A stretch of 64,000 bases of DNA from contig NZ_JAHHUL010000002.1 of assembly GCF_019008365.1 (NCBI RefSeq), forward strand, positions 186,001 through 250,000, read 5' to 3'. Made by a program: the position numbers and the translations under genes. The stretch is from Phosphitispora fastidiosa. GTDB lineage: Bacteria; Bacillota; Thermincolia; Thermincolales; UBA2595. Shown here piece by piece: positions 24,617-32,335 of the stretch (position 1 is its first letter; every line of letters begins with the position of its first letter). The notes below the pieces were generated by a model. It was given only the letters and a program-made list of their open reading frames with translations. It did not search any database and was not told where the DNA came from.

Positions 24617-24655
24617 TTGCCCAAAACAAAGTGAAACCCCCATTCGGGTGATATC

Positions 24656-24687
24656 AAAAATAGCAGTCAAAACCGACTGCTATTTTT
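24656..24687. terminator. Symmetric terminator-like hairpin between divergent genes
   Basis: AAAAATAGCAGTC and GACTGCTATTTTT form a perfect 13-bp stem with a 6-nt loop and U-rich ends in both directions. No gene ends here: it lies between the divergent NifU-like and decahaem genes, so it would insulate the two promoters or act as a leader element. Confidence 0.6.
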
Positions 24688-24697
24688 AAATTATCAC

Positions 24698-24763
24698 GGG
24701 ACATATGACCCATGATTTCATGGCAGTTGACATGAAGAACTATGGGAAATAACACAGTATAAT
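24698..24763 (+). promoter_or_regulatory. Candidate regulatory region of the decahaem gene
   Basis: GGGACATATGACCC (24698-24711) matches a motif found upstream of the other respiratory genes in this window. It abuts the inverted repeat CCATGATTTCATGG (24710-24723). Next come TTGACA (24727-24732) and TATAAT (24758-24763), separated by 25 nt, too far for a normal sigma-A pair; a TATAAT with activator dependence is more plausible. Confidence 0.5.
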
Positions 24764-24862
24764 AGAAGTGCTGATTGAATTTAGGCTGGGAAAAAGTTAT
24801 TGGGAGGTGTCAACAAAAGAAACAATGTTACACAACAATAATAAATTAGGAGGTCAGATAAA

Positions 24863-25855
24863 ATGCGGGAACGCCGGAATACTTACCTTGCACTAGCCGC
24901 GGTCTTGTTATTTATGGTTTTCCTTGGAGTAGCCCTTACCGGAGAACCTGTTAAGGATGCCGGAGGCAAAGACTTATCTGCCCGCCCAACCAACGGACCC
25001 GAAGAAAGCTGTACCGGCTGTCACGAATTAACACCAGAGGTGCTGACCTGGCAGGTTTCTTCCCATAGCAAGATACCCTGTACAAGCTGTCATGACATTG
25101 ACCCCTCCCGCTACAATTCCGCTCACAGCAATGAAGGTCAGGCGGTAACAGAGAAGAAAAACCTGACTGTGCCCATTAAAATTGCTGAAGCCATCCCCAA
25201 TGCAGTGTGTGAGCAGTGTCATACCTCAAACCGTGAGGCTACGGTATCGGGTGACCTGATTATCCCTCATGACAGGCACTCCGCTGCCGGAGTACTATGC
25301 GTTAAGTGCCATAGCGGCGTGGTTCATGCTAAAATTGCCGACCGGGGATTAACCGTAAACGGCAGGCTTAGTGACCTTGATGCCTGGAATGTTGATGAAG
25401 CCAAAAAAGTATCCACTAAGTATTTTCTCCAACCAAGCATGTGGGTGTGTCTGGAGTGTCACAGAGGGGCCAATGTTACCCGCGAGTGCAGCGCCTGCCA
25501 TACGTCCATAGACACCCTTCTGTCACACGAAGCGCCGACCTGGAAAGCTGACCATGGCAAGACCGCCAGGACTGGAATCGGTGATTGCACTAAATGCCAC
25601 GTTATTCCCGGAGAGCGCCAGTTTATCACACCTTCAACGGGGGATATTGCTGCTGATTTTGCCCGGGCCCAGAGTTTTTGTTACAACTGCCACCTGATCC
25701 GGCCTGAAATGCATGGAGAATCAATGCTTGCCATTCACCCTGCCAGAGTGGCCGAAAGAGGAATTCAAAACTGTCTGACCTGCCATGACAAAGCCAAACC
25801 TAAGACAGGGAAGAACATTACCGCCACCTACTGCAACCAATGCCACTGGTTGTAA
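24863..25855 (+). CDS. Decahaem c-type cytochrome
   Basis: The protein has ten CxxCH haem-binding motifs in 330 residues: CTGCH, CTSCH, CEQCH, CVKCH, CLECH, CSACH, CTKCH, CYNCH, CLTCH and CNQCH. The N-terminus is a signal peptide or membrane anchor (RRNTYLALAAVLLFMVFLGV). Many additional His residues could be distal ligands. It is therefore exported and probably carries electrons outside the membrane. The ATG has AGGAGG 8 nt upstream. It faces the tetrahaem/FeS/NrfD operon and shares an upstream motif with it, so it may accept electrons from that module. Substrate reduction or extracellular electron transfer are both possible; no catalytic CxxCK haem motif is present. Confidence 0.92.
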   Translation: MRERRNTYLALAAVLLFMVFLGVALTGEPVKDAGGKDLSARPTNGPEESCTGCHELTPEVLTWQVSSHSKIPCTSCHDIDPSRYNSAHSNEGQAVTEKKNLTVPIKIAEAIPNAVCEQCHTSNREATVSGDLIIPHDRHSAAGVLCVKCHSGVVHAKIADRGLTVNGRLSDLDAWNVDEAKKVSTKYFLQPSMWVCLECHRGANVTRECSACHTSIDTLLSHEAPTWKADHGKTARTGIGDCTKCHVIPGERQFITPSTGDIAADFARAQSFCYNCHLIRPEMHGESMLAIHPARVAERGIQNCLTCHDKAKPKTGKNITATYCNQCHWL

Positions 25856-25891
25856 ACAGAATAATAATACTAGTTTTCCTGTGGTATGAAT

Positions 25892-25929
25892 CAACAGGCT
25901 CTATGCACTTCAATGCATAGAGCCTGTTG
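25892..25929. terminator. Hairpin between convergent cytochrome genes
   Basis: CAACAGGCTCTATGCA and TGCATAGAGCCTGTTG form a perfect 16-bp stem with a 6-nt loop between the ends of the decahaem gene (plus) and the small membrane protein gene (minus). The U-tract is poor on both sides, but position and symmetry suit a shared bidirectional terminator. Confidence 0.7.
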
Positions 25930-25943
25930 TACTGTTACCCATA

Positions 25944-26249
25944 TTATTCGCTCTCAGTAAGATCAGGGGTATTATTCGTTAACCTGACAAAGTACAGGAC
26001 ACCTATTACCAGGAAGATGAACCCAAATGTCAGAATAAAGGAGATGGCATTATAGGGAGGCCATATAGCGATAGTAACCAGGAGCATGCTCAAGGCTGAA
26101 ATCGCAATTCCCATCAACACCACCAGGAGATAACTGGCTATATTCTCCCAGTGACCCCGGCGATATACTACCAAACCTCCAATGCTAAGACCTAGTGCCA
26201 GCGTCAAAATCAAGGCCAAGGCCAGGAACATCCATATCATCATGCTCAT
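25944..26249 (-). CDS. Small three-segment membrane protein, last gene of the tetrahaem operon
   Basis: This 101-residue protein is almost entirely hydrophobic, with segments around MIWMFLALALILTLALGLSI, YLLVVLMGIAISALSMLLVT and AISFILTFGFIFLVIGVLYF, and ends in a short acidic tail. The ATG at 26249 has GGGGTGA upstream and lies 62 codon-bases inside the previous gene, so the two reading frames overlap by 65 nt. I recognise no family. Its position as the last gene of a quinol-oxidising operon suggests an accessory membrane subunit. Its layout resembles the 120-residue protein before it, so the pair may be distant paralogues. Confidence 0.7.
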   Translation of the reverse strand: MSMMIWMFLALALILTLALGLSIGGLVVYRRGHWENIASYLLVVLMGIAISALSMLLVTIAIWPPYNAISFILTFGFIFLVIGVLYFVRLTNNTPDLTESE

Positions 26250-26547
26250 TCACCCCGTTCCCGCTAACTTTAGCTGCCAGGTCCCGATTTTCTTTGCCAA
26301 TAAGAATCACAGCAGCCACTACAACCACTATTACCATCATGCCTAATGTAAGCAGCAGGCTGAATGGCGGCCAGATAAGCATAAGTGATGCAAAGGCCAA
26401 CAGTCCGCCAAAGATTACCCCGCTTACAATACCCCCCAGCCAGGCCAGCGGCCTACTCAGGTTAAGACGACAAACGAAGAAATAAAGCCCCAGGAAAAAC
26501 CCAAACATAGCTGCCAGTCCCATGATAATTACCAGCATTTCAGTCAT
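26185..26547 (-). CDS. Small membrane protein of the tetrahaem operon
   Basis: This 120-residue protein has three hydrophobic segments: MLVIIMGLAAMFGFFLGLYF, a Gly-rich AWLGGIVSGVIFGGLLAFAS and LLLTLGMMVIVVVVAAVILI. It ends in a polar, acidic tail (HDDMDVPGLGLDFDAGTRS). The start has a strong AAGGAGGTGG RBS and lies 21 nt after the NrfD-like gene. No conserved motif is recognised. It is probably an accessory subunit of the NrfD-type membrane complex. Confidence 0.75.
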   Translation of the reverse strand: MTEMLVIIMGLAAMFGFFLGLYFFVCRLNLSRPLAWLGGIVSGVIFGGLLAFASLMLIWPPFSLLLTLGMMVIVVVVAAVILIGKENRDLAAKVSGNGVNEHDDMDVPGLGLDFDAGTRS

Positions 26548-26568
26548 TTGAATCCACCTCCTTGATTT

Positions 26569-27837
26569 TTATTCCTCTCTCCAAAGACCCCTGACATCTA
26601 ATCTTGACAGACTACGGCGAACTCCTGATACAAGCCATCCCCATACTCCCTCCACTGCGGGTGAATCCATTTCTTCAGGAGATACCGGCTGTAAAACAGC
26701 TTCCTCGCCGGCCATCCATGGCGGCAGCAGCTTGACCAGCGCCAGGAGAAATACAAAGGGAAGGATCAGGAAACCAATAGTGGGAATCACCCCCTCATGC
26801 CAGAGCGGCCATTGGAACTCGGAGTATCCGGACAGGCTCTTGGAAACAAGCTGTCCACCAACAACCACGTTAAACCTCATTGCCAGCACACTGATCAGAA
26901 TCATGAATCCGGAAGCAATAGTCAGGAACTGGCGAACTTTTCCGGGGACACTCTCAAACCTGGCTATCAGCAGCAGGAAGAAGGCCGCGACCATTTGACC
27001 CAATTGGATTACAAAATACCCGAAGGGGATTACTGAAGTAATCAAGCCCCTGACGGCAGGCCATTCTTCCTCCGCTTCATAAGCCAGGTGGATGACTTCC
27101 AGAATCTCGAGAACAAAAGCAGAGATGAGGAATACCCACAGGTACTTGTTCATTGTCATCAAACAGTCAAAATCAATTTTCTTTTTTCTTATCCGGCATG
27201 CCGCTGCATAAACCACTATCAACAGGGCAATCCCGGAAACAATGGCTGACAACAGGAAGATTACCGGCATCAGCGGAGTAGACCACCACGGATTGGCCTT
27301 GATGGCCCCGAATATAAATCCGACATAACCATGCAGGAAGGCCGCTGAAGGGATACCCAGAATGGCCAGAAATGTTACTACCTTGTGATCTGTATGCAGG
27401 GCCCGTTCTGAGGTGTCCTTGGCGCCCAGGGTCAGTAAACTATAGACCCTGCCCATCAGGCCCTTTTTTTCTGCCGCCCATTCTACCAGGTCTTTACGGT
27501 ACATAAACCAAATTTCAAGTAACACGATAATCAGGTAAAAACCGTAGATGTAGCCAAACCCGGCCATTGCCGAGGTTGGATTAGGAGTCCACATCAGATT
27601 AAGAGCGCGCAATGGCTTGCCAAGATGTGATATCAAAGCCAGTGGAGCAACCAGCAGTACTGCCAGAGCGGATATCAATGCCAGCCTGGACACCGGTTTT
27701 AATTTCTCTACCCCGAAAACATGATAGAGTGATGAGACTATAAACGCTCCCGCCACCAGGCCGGTAAGGTATGGGTACAGGACGATAAATAAACCCCAGT
27801 TTATCTCAATCTCGTTGGGATATATGAAGCCTTCCAC
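26569..27837 (-). CDS. NrfD/PsrC-type quinol-interacting membrane subunit
   Basis: This 422-residue protein has at least eight hydrophobic segments and begins EINWGLFIVLYPYLTGLVAG, the usual opening of NrfD/PsrC proteins. Conserved-looking features include LISHLGKPLRALNLMWTPNP near the second and third helices. The family exchanges electrons between menaquinol and a partner FeS protein on the outer face. The start is a GTG in TAGTG, overlapping the stop of the FeS gene by 1 nt, which fits tight co-expression. A soluble C-terminal tail of ~45 residues is longer than in many relatives. Confidence 0.9.
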   Translation of the reverse strand: MEGFIYPNEIEINWGLFIVLYPYLTGLVAGAFIVSSLYHVFGVEKLKPVSRLALISALAVLLVAPLALISHLGKPLRALNLMWTPNPTSAMAGFGYIYGFYLIIVLLEIWFMYRKDLVEWAAEKKGLMGRVYSLLTLGAKDTSERALHTDHKVVTFLAILGIPSAAFLHGYVGFIFGAIKANPWWSTPLMPVIFLLSAIVSGIALLIVVYAAACRIRKKKIDFDCLMTMNKYLWVFLISAFVLEILEVIHLAYEAEEEWPAVRGLITSVIPFGYFVIQLGQMVAAFFLLLIARFESVPGKVRQFLTIASGFMILISVLAMRFNVVVGGQLVSKSLSGYSEFQWPLWHEGVIPTIGFLILPFVFLLALVKLLPPWMAGEEAVLQPVSPEEMDSPAVEGVWGWLVSGVRRSLSRLDVRGLWREE

Positions 27838-28604
27838 TACATCACCACCTCATCAAGTCCAATATAGAATACCATCGGTTTGGTTCCTTTCTCAGGCTTC
27901 AGTCCCCTGATCCGTTCAGTTTCAATTATTTGCTTAACCTCACTGTCTTCCTTAAGGTTCCCGAATTTCCTGGCGCCAGCGGGGCAAACCGTGACACATG
28001 CCGGTTTAAGCCCTTTCATGATGCGGTGATAACACCAGGTACATTTGTCAGCCACATGTGTTTCGGGATGCAGGAAACGCGCTCCGTACGGACAGGCCTG
28101 AATGCAGTAGCGGCAGCCTACACAGCGTTTGTCATCAACCAAAATCACTCCGTCTTCTGTCCTGTAAGTAGCGCCTACCGGGCACACCTGGACACACGGT
28201 GGTTTTTTACACTGGTTGCAGAGCTTTGGAACAAAGAATTGTTTTTCACTGATGACTGCATTAGGCAGAAATTTCCGCCCCCCATCCGGGGAATCAATTC
28301 TCACTCCCTCATGGGTTTCAACGTATCGCTCTACCCAGGTGCGGTAGACTTCATCATCCAGGGGTACATGGTTCTCCTGCTTACATGCTTTGACACACAT
28401 GCCGCAGCCGATACACTTGTGGGTATCAACAACAAACCCCCATTCCTTACCTTCCCAGACTTTCGGCCAATCAATATCTTCAGCTATACCATTGGCAAAG
28501 GAAGACTTCTGCATCAATCCCAGAGTGCTTACCGGGATTGCTGCCAAAGCCAGCAGTTTACATGACGAAATCAGGAATTCCCGGCGGTTTACCTTTTTTT
28601 TCAC
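27837..28604 (-). CDS. Tat-exported four-cluster ferredoxin-like subunit (NrfC/PsrB-type)
   Basis: The N-terminus MKKKVNRREFLISSCKLLAL is a twin-arginine signal (RREFL). Four Cys groups follow: CIGCGMCVKACKQ, CNQCKKPPCVQVCPVGATY, CVGCRYCIQACPYGARF, and CTWCYHRIMKGLKPACVTVC with PAGA after it. This is the arrangement of NrfC/PsrB/DmsB-type electron-transfer subunits with four [4Fe-4S] clusters. It acts between the NrfD subunit and a cytochrome or catalytic partner on the outer face. The GTG start overlaps the tetrahaem stop (GTGA). No molybdopterin catalytic subunit is encoded nearby. Confidence 0.93.
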   Translation of the reverse strand: MKKKVNRREFLISSCKLLALAAIPVSTLGLMQKSSFANGIAEDIDWPKVWEGKEWGFVVDTHKCIGCGMCVKACKQENHVPLDDEVYRTWVERYVETHEGVRIDSPDGGRKFLPNAVISEKQFFVPKLCNQCKKPPCVQVCPVGATYRTEDGVILVDDKRCVGCRYCIQACPYGARFLHPETHVADKCTWCYHRIMKGLKPACVTVCPAGARKFGNLKEDSEVKQIIETERIRGLKPEKGTKPMVFYIGLDEVVM

Positions 28605-29110
28605 TGTGCTGTCCCTCCTATCTTACCCCACGGCTTGTGAGGATTATGGCACATGGCGCAGTCTCCCCCTCCGCTGTGCATAAAAGGTATCACTGTGGCT
28701 ATTTTGTCTTCTGACCTTGCGGCAATTTTGGCGTGACATGAGCTGCATAATTCTGCAGTCTCTGTGATTTTCAAGGATACCTCGGCAGGCTGTTGGGTAT
28801 GCCTGGTACCGGGACCGTGACAGGACTCACAGTTAAGCCCTTGATGCTCATTCCCGGCTAATGTCTGAAACTCATTCTGATGACACTTCCCACAGACTGA
28901 ATTGTCTTTTGTAAAACCCACTTCCTTATTAATGTTTTCTGCAATGTTGTCACCCCTGTAGCGACCGTACTCTCCAAAAGAAGCCGGCACCGCAGTTGTC
29001 CTGACGAAGGCGAAGACCACCAGCACCAAACCCAATAGCAATCCTATCCTGAATAGGGCGCTCTGTGTAAACCTGAATCCGCCTTCTCTTTCTTTCGCCA
29101 CTCCTATCAC
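28601..29110 (-). CDS. Membrane-anchored tetrahaem c-type cytochrome
   Basis: This 169-residue protein has one N-terminal hydrophobic anchor (ALFRIGLLLGLVLVVFAFVR) and four CxxCH motifs: CGKCH, CESCH, CSSCH and CAMCH. The arrangement resembles small tetrahaem cytochromes of the DmsE/NrfB type that relay electrons from a quinol dehydrogenase. It is the first gene of the five-gene operon ending at 25944. The start is uncertain: GTG at 29110 is close to AAGGGG, and a GTG three codons later has better spacing. Either keeps the anchor. By context, it takes electrons from the FeS/NrfD pair and could pass them to the decahaem cytochrome. Confidence 0.9.
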   Translation of the reverse strand: MIGVAKEREGGFRFTQSALFRIGLLLGLVLVVFAFVRTTAVPASFGEYGRYRGDNIAENINKEVGFTKDNSVCGKCHQNEFQTLAGNEHQGLNCESCHGPGTRHTQQPAEVSLKITETAELCSSCHAKIAARSEDKIATVIPFMHSGGGDCAMCHNPHKPWGKIGGTAQ

Positions 29111-29145
29111 ACCCCTTATTACGACTTATAGTGTTTCTTAGTGTT

Positions 29146-29255
29146 ATTATAAAGTGCAACAGAATGAAAAGTCAGATGTCAAGAGTCCCCAATCAGGCTC
29201 AGACTGTCAGGGGTAATTGTCCCGGATATCACGGTATGGTGAGTGCATTTGTCCC
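29146..29255 (-). promoter_or_regulatory. Candidate regulatory region of the tetrahaem operon
   Basis: On the minus strand are GGGACAAATGCACT (29242-29255), GGGACAATTACCCC (29210-29223), TTGACA (29177-29182) and TATAAT (29146-29151). The TTGACA-TATAAT spacing is 25 nt, the same as at the decahaem gene. The two GGGACA sites match the motif at 24698 and at 32251-32335. Confidence 0.5.
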
Positions 29256-29271
29256 ATGTCTAATGGATGGC

Positions 29272-29298
29272 AAAAAAAAAAGCCTGATTTCTCAGGCT
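29272..29298 (-). terminator. Rho-independent terminator after the response regulator gene
   Basis: On the minus strand AGCCTGA, a 4-nt loop and TCAGGCT are followed by nine to ten Ts. It lies 18 nt downstream of the regulator stop codon and separates it from the tetrahaem operon promoter. Confidence 0.88.
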
Positions 29299-29315
29299 TT
29301 CAGACTGTTATTAAC

Positions 29316-29972
29316 TCAGGCGTGTTTAAATATGTTCTTTTTGGCTGCATATGCTGCGGCTTCTGTCCGGTTGACCAGATTAAGCTTAGCCAGGATACTG
29401 CTGACATAATTTCTAACGGTCTTTTCACTCAGATAAATTGTCTCTGCAATTTCCCTGTTGGTTTTCCCTTCAGCAACTAGGACCAGGACTTTCTTTTCCT
29501 GAGTTGTCAACTGTTCCAGGGCATCATGGGACTTTTGTCCATTTCGTCTCATCTGGTCTAACAGCTTGTGGGTAACTACCGAATCCAGGAGGGATTCACC
29601 CCGGTAGACCGCCCGCACAGCCCTGATTATCTCATCACTTCCCACGTCTTTAAGCACATAGCCTTTGGCGCCTGCGAAAATGGACTCCATCAACATCTCT
29701 TCATCCCCATAGGATGTCAGCATAATGACTTTTGTACCGGGAAAACAATTGCAGATTTCCCGGCAGGCGTCAATACCGCTGCTCTTCTTCAGGCTTATAT
29801 CCATGATTACCACATCGGGACGATGCTGTTCAGTCCTTACAAGAGCTTCCCCCATGCTGCCGACACTATCCACAACCTCCAGGTCCGGATATTGCTCCAT
29901 AAAATGAGTCAGCCCCAACCGAACTATCTCATGGTCATCAACAACAAGAATCTTTATCTTTTTCTTTTCCAC
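29316..29972 (-). CDS. NarL/FixJ-family response regulator
   Basis: The receiver domain starts KIKILVVDDHEIVRLGLTHF, with acidic residues D12/D13 and the phospho-acceptor D58 in VVIMDISLKK; a conserved K near LKDVG follows. The C-terminal LuxR-type HTH reads LTTQEKKVLVLVAEGKTNRE, then IAETIYLSEKTVRNYVSSIL. The protein is a DNA-binding regulator controlled by phosphorylation. It starts at GTG with AAAGGAGATG upstream and lies 133 nt after the kinase gene on the same strand. A terminator follows. Because the respiratory genes on either side share an operator-like motif, it is the obvious candidate to bind it; this is inference. Confidence 0.93.
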   Translation of the reverse strand: MEKKKIKILVVDDHEIVRLGLTHFMEQYPDLEVVDSVGSMGEALVRTEQHRPDVVIMDISLKKSSGIDACREICNCFPGTKVIMLTSYGDEEMLMESIFAGAKGYVLKDVGSDEIIRAVRAVYRGESLLDSVVTHKLLDQMRRNGQKSHDALEQLTTQEKKVLVLVAEGKTNREIAETIYLSEKTVRNYVSSILAKLNLVNRTEAAAYAAKKNIFKHA

Positions 29973-30105
29973 TTTACCGCATCTCCTTTCCTTCTGAAGA
30001 TTGCCTTAAACACATCTTAATAGACGGGGGTAGCGGTGACAACTGACATCTGTACCGTATTGCACGGGACGTTTAACTCTTTTGGCTGCCTCTGACCCTG
30101 ACACG

Positions 30106-31545
30106 TTACTTCCTGTTCAAGGGTATACTAATAACTAACCTGGTTCCTTTACCGGGCTGGGAAAAAATTTTCAATACACCTCCGAGGAGCCTGGACCGGG
30201 AACGCATATTACGGATTCCCAGGTGTGAATCGCTCTGTTCAACCAATGAAATTTCTTTCCCAGACATACCCTTACCATTGTCTTTCAGCGTAATTACCAG
30301 GGACTTAGCGGACACACCGATATTTACTTCTGCCTTTGTTGCCTCTGCATGCTGAACAACATTGTGCAAGCCCTCCCGGATAATCTGGCGCAGCTGCTGC
30401 TGCCAATCTTCTGTGTCCACAGCAGGTTCGATATATGCACCGCTTGACAGGGGAAAACTGAATTCAACTGCCAGTCCTGTTTCTTCCCGGAATTGGTTAA
30501 TCATATTGACAAGAGAAGCCTTCAGGTCCTGTTCCCGGCCTTTTGTTTCCAGACCGCGGATGTACGCCCTAAGGGTATGAATCACCTTATTAAGTCTTTC
30601 TATTGAAGAATTAATCTGCCCGGCAGCACGTTCATTGTCATTTCCCATTAAATGGTTTGTCGTCTGCAGATCCAGACCCACGGCATAAATAGACTGGATA
30701 ACATCATCATGAAGGTCACGGGCAAAGCGCTCCCTTTCGCGGTACACCACCTCCAGCCGTCTGCTTTCCAGGACCTGGCGCTGTTTCTCCAAATCAAAGA
30801 TGGCCAGCATCCTGGTAATGGACCAGGTAGCCAAGAGAGCTGTTCCTGTGCGGAATAACTCAATGGGCAAACCGGATATGCGGAAAAAGTTTTGGGCATT
30901 AATCAGTTTGCCCAAACCTCCAACCACATCATGAGACACTACGAGACCGCCAAAAATGGCATACATAACGAAAGCAACTGTTGCCATCCACAGATTGCGA
31001 AGAATTGCACGGTCAATAATCCTGCTTACCTCAGGTATCTGTAAATAAAGTCCATAAGCGGTAAACAAACTGGCTGGAAAAGCAAGCAGGTATCTGGACC
31101 AGCTTTCACTAACCAACAGCCATTCTATAAGCCCCTCAGTGCCAACCAGGGGAATAAAACGGGCAAATTGACTGAACCAGATAAGAAAAGCAACAGTGGG
31201 CAGGATGAGCGCCATAAAGAAATTCTGCCGCCTGGTATCAGAAATAAGCTTGACACCGAAACAGAATAGGAAAAAATAAGAAACGGACTGCAGCAGCCTT
31301 TGGATAGCAATAAGCTTCCAAATCGGAAACTCACCGAAATCCGGAACCCGCACCGGCATAAACAAACTTCCCCATTCACTGAAGCCGTGCAGCAAGGCAA
31401 AGGCTGCCAGCAGGCTAAGGCTGTTAGCCATCCGGAAACTGCTGTAACTGCGGTATTGCAAAGCAATGGCAATTCCCATTGTAAAGAAGGAAAGTCCATA
31501 GACGAAATACATTGCTAAAACGTTAAGTCCCAAAATTTCGTTCAT
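30106..31545 (-). CDS. Membrane sensor histidine kinase (NarX/LiaS-like HisKA_3 type)
   Basis: The first ~230 residues hold about seven hydrophobic segments without a large outer loop, suggesting sensing within or at the membrane. After a linker comes the HisKA_3 box ERFARDLHDDVIQSIYAVGL with phospho-acceptor H279, then an HATPase domain with N-box EGLHNVVQHAEATKAEVNI and G-boxes DNGKGM and LLGGVLKIFSQPGKGTRLVI. This type partners NarL-family regulators, and one is encoded next. The ATG has GGAGGGCGGGA upstream. The input signal is unknown; the cytochrome neighbourhood suggests redox or electron-acceptor sensing. Confidence 0.92.
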   Translation of the reverse strand: MNEILGLNVLAMYFVYGLSFFTMGIAIALQYRSYSSFRMANSLSLLAAFALLHGFSEWGSLFMPVRVPDFGEFPIWKLIAIQRLLQSVSYFFLFCFGVKLISDTRRQNFFMALILPTVAFLIWFSQFARFIPLVGTEGLIEWLLVSESWSRYLLAFPASLFTAYGLYLQIPEVSRIIDRAILRNLWMATVAFVMYAIFGGLVVSHDVVGGLGKLINAQNFFRISGLPIELFRTGTALLATWSITRMLAIFDLEKQRQVLESRRLEVVYRERERFARDLHDDVIQSIYAVGLDLQTTNHLMGNDNERAAGQINSSIERLNKVIHTLRAYIRGLETKGREQDLKASLVNMINQFREETGLAVEFSFPLSSGAYIEPAVDTEDWQQQLRQIIREGLHNVVQHAEATKAEVNIGVSAKSLVITLKDNGKGMSGKEISLVEQSDSHLGIRNMRSRSRLLGGVLKIFSQPGKGTRLVISIPLNRK

Positions 31546-31564
31546 TTAATCCCGCCCTCCATGT

Positions 31565-31649
31565 TGGTCATGTGACCACTGGTGTCAAATGGCAGGGTCA
31601 CTGGTGTTGATTTGTTAGTATTGTATACTACACAGCGTAGTCCGGTCAA
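31565..31649 (-). promoter_or_regulatory. Kinase gene promoter with overlapping inverted repeats
   Basis: On the minus strand TTGACC (31644-31649), 18 nt and TACAAT (31620-31625) form a promoter. The -10 is overlapped by the inverted repeat TAGTAT-TGT-ATACTA (31616-31630). Further downstream, TGGTCATGTGACCA (31565-31578) is an imperfect palindrome resembling the GGGACA-N2-TGACCC motif, which would suit autoregulation. Confidence 0.5.
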
Positions 31650-31724
31650 CGATTATAGGGCTTAAGGGTATTTTTCGGGGTTAAGTGGTCACCTTCCGGG
31701 GTTATCGAGTCCATGCCCCGGTAA

Positions 31725-31762
31725 ATAAATGGAAACCGGCAGGACCACCGGTTTCCATTTAT
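31725..31762. terminator. Terminator hairpin after the 134-aa membrane protein gene
   Basis: ATAAATGGAAACCGG and CCGGTTTCCATTTAT form a perfect 15-bp stem with an 8-nt loop, A/U-rich at both feet. It lies 53 nt downstream of the stop at 31816 and can work in both directions. Confidence 0.8.
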
Positions 31763-31815
31763 AGTATCAGGCGATATGATTTGTCAGGGCCAGATTTAAA
31801 GAAATCGCAGTTTCT

Positions 31816-32220
31816 TTAGCGAAAGATACCCCGCCTTGGCCTTGTTCCGTCCATTTGGAAGAAGGCCTTGGGGAAGAACCCGCCCAGGACCACCATCACC
31901 AATACACCCAGCCCCATGGCATTGATAACTATTCCAATATTATTAATCCCCTGCAAGGCCTCACTATACTCAGGCATGTTCCTGCCGGCCAAGTTGAAAG
32001 CATTGTATATCTCTCTGGAGGTTAAGCTGTCATTAGCCATATTGGGGGTAAATGTCCCAAGAAGCAGGAAACTTCCCACAGTGCTTACGAAAACACCGAT
32101 AATAGTCCACCACGCAAGGTTTAATACTATGCGCCGGTGCCCCCGGGCAGAATGGAACAACAACGAAATCAATAAGCCAATACAGACTATAATATAAATA
32201 CTCATCACGGTATCCGACAT
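31816..32220 (-). CDS. Small membrane protein of unknown function (134 aa)
   Basis: The protein has three hydrophobic segments (SIYIIVCIGLLISLLFHSA, NLAWWTIIGVFVSTVGSFLL and GIVINAMGLGVLVMVVLGGF) and a ~45-residue polar loop between the second and third. It ends in a basic tail (MDGTRPRRGIFR). A good AAAGGAGCGG RBS precedes the ATG. I recognise no family. It is a single gene with its own promoter and terminator. Its upstream region carries four copies of the motif found before the cytochrome genes, so it is probably co-regulated with the respiratory module. Confidence 0.75.
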   Translation of the reverse strand: MSDTVMSIYIIVCIGLLISLLFHSARGHRRIVLNLAWWTIIGVFVSTVGSFLLLGTFTPNMANDSLTSREIYNAFNLAGRNMPEYSEALQGINNIGIVINAMGLGVLVMVVLGGFFPKAFFQMDGTRPRRGIFR

Positions 32221-32250
32221 ACCAATCCGCTCCTTTCGGGTTTCCGGGGT

Positions 32251-32335
32251 CTGTCATCTGTCCCGGAACATTTGTCCTGTTTCCTTACCTTTATCATAGT
32301 GCAATTGTCCCAGAGCAGCAAGGGTCATTTGTCCC
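32251..32335 (-). promoter_or_regulatory. Promoter with four GGGACA-type sites upstream of the 134-aa membrane protein
   Basis: On the minus strand TTGCTG (32316-32321), 17 nt and TATGAT (32293-32298) make a promoter. Four related sites surround it: GGGACAAATGACCC (32322-32335), GGGACAATTGCACT (32298-32311, in the spacer), AGGACAAATGTTCC (32265-32278) and GGGACAGATGACAG (32251-32264). All point towards the gene. Confidence 0.55.

Noticed and set aside
24727-24763. TTGACA/TATAAT as a standard sigma-A promoter for the decahaem gene
   Set aside because: The 25-nt spacing is outside the working range; kept only as a regulatory region with an activator-dependent -10.
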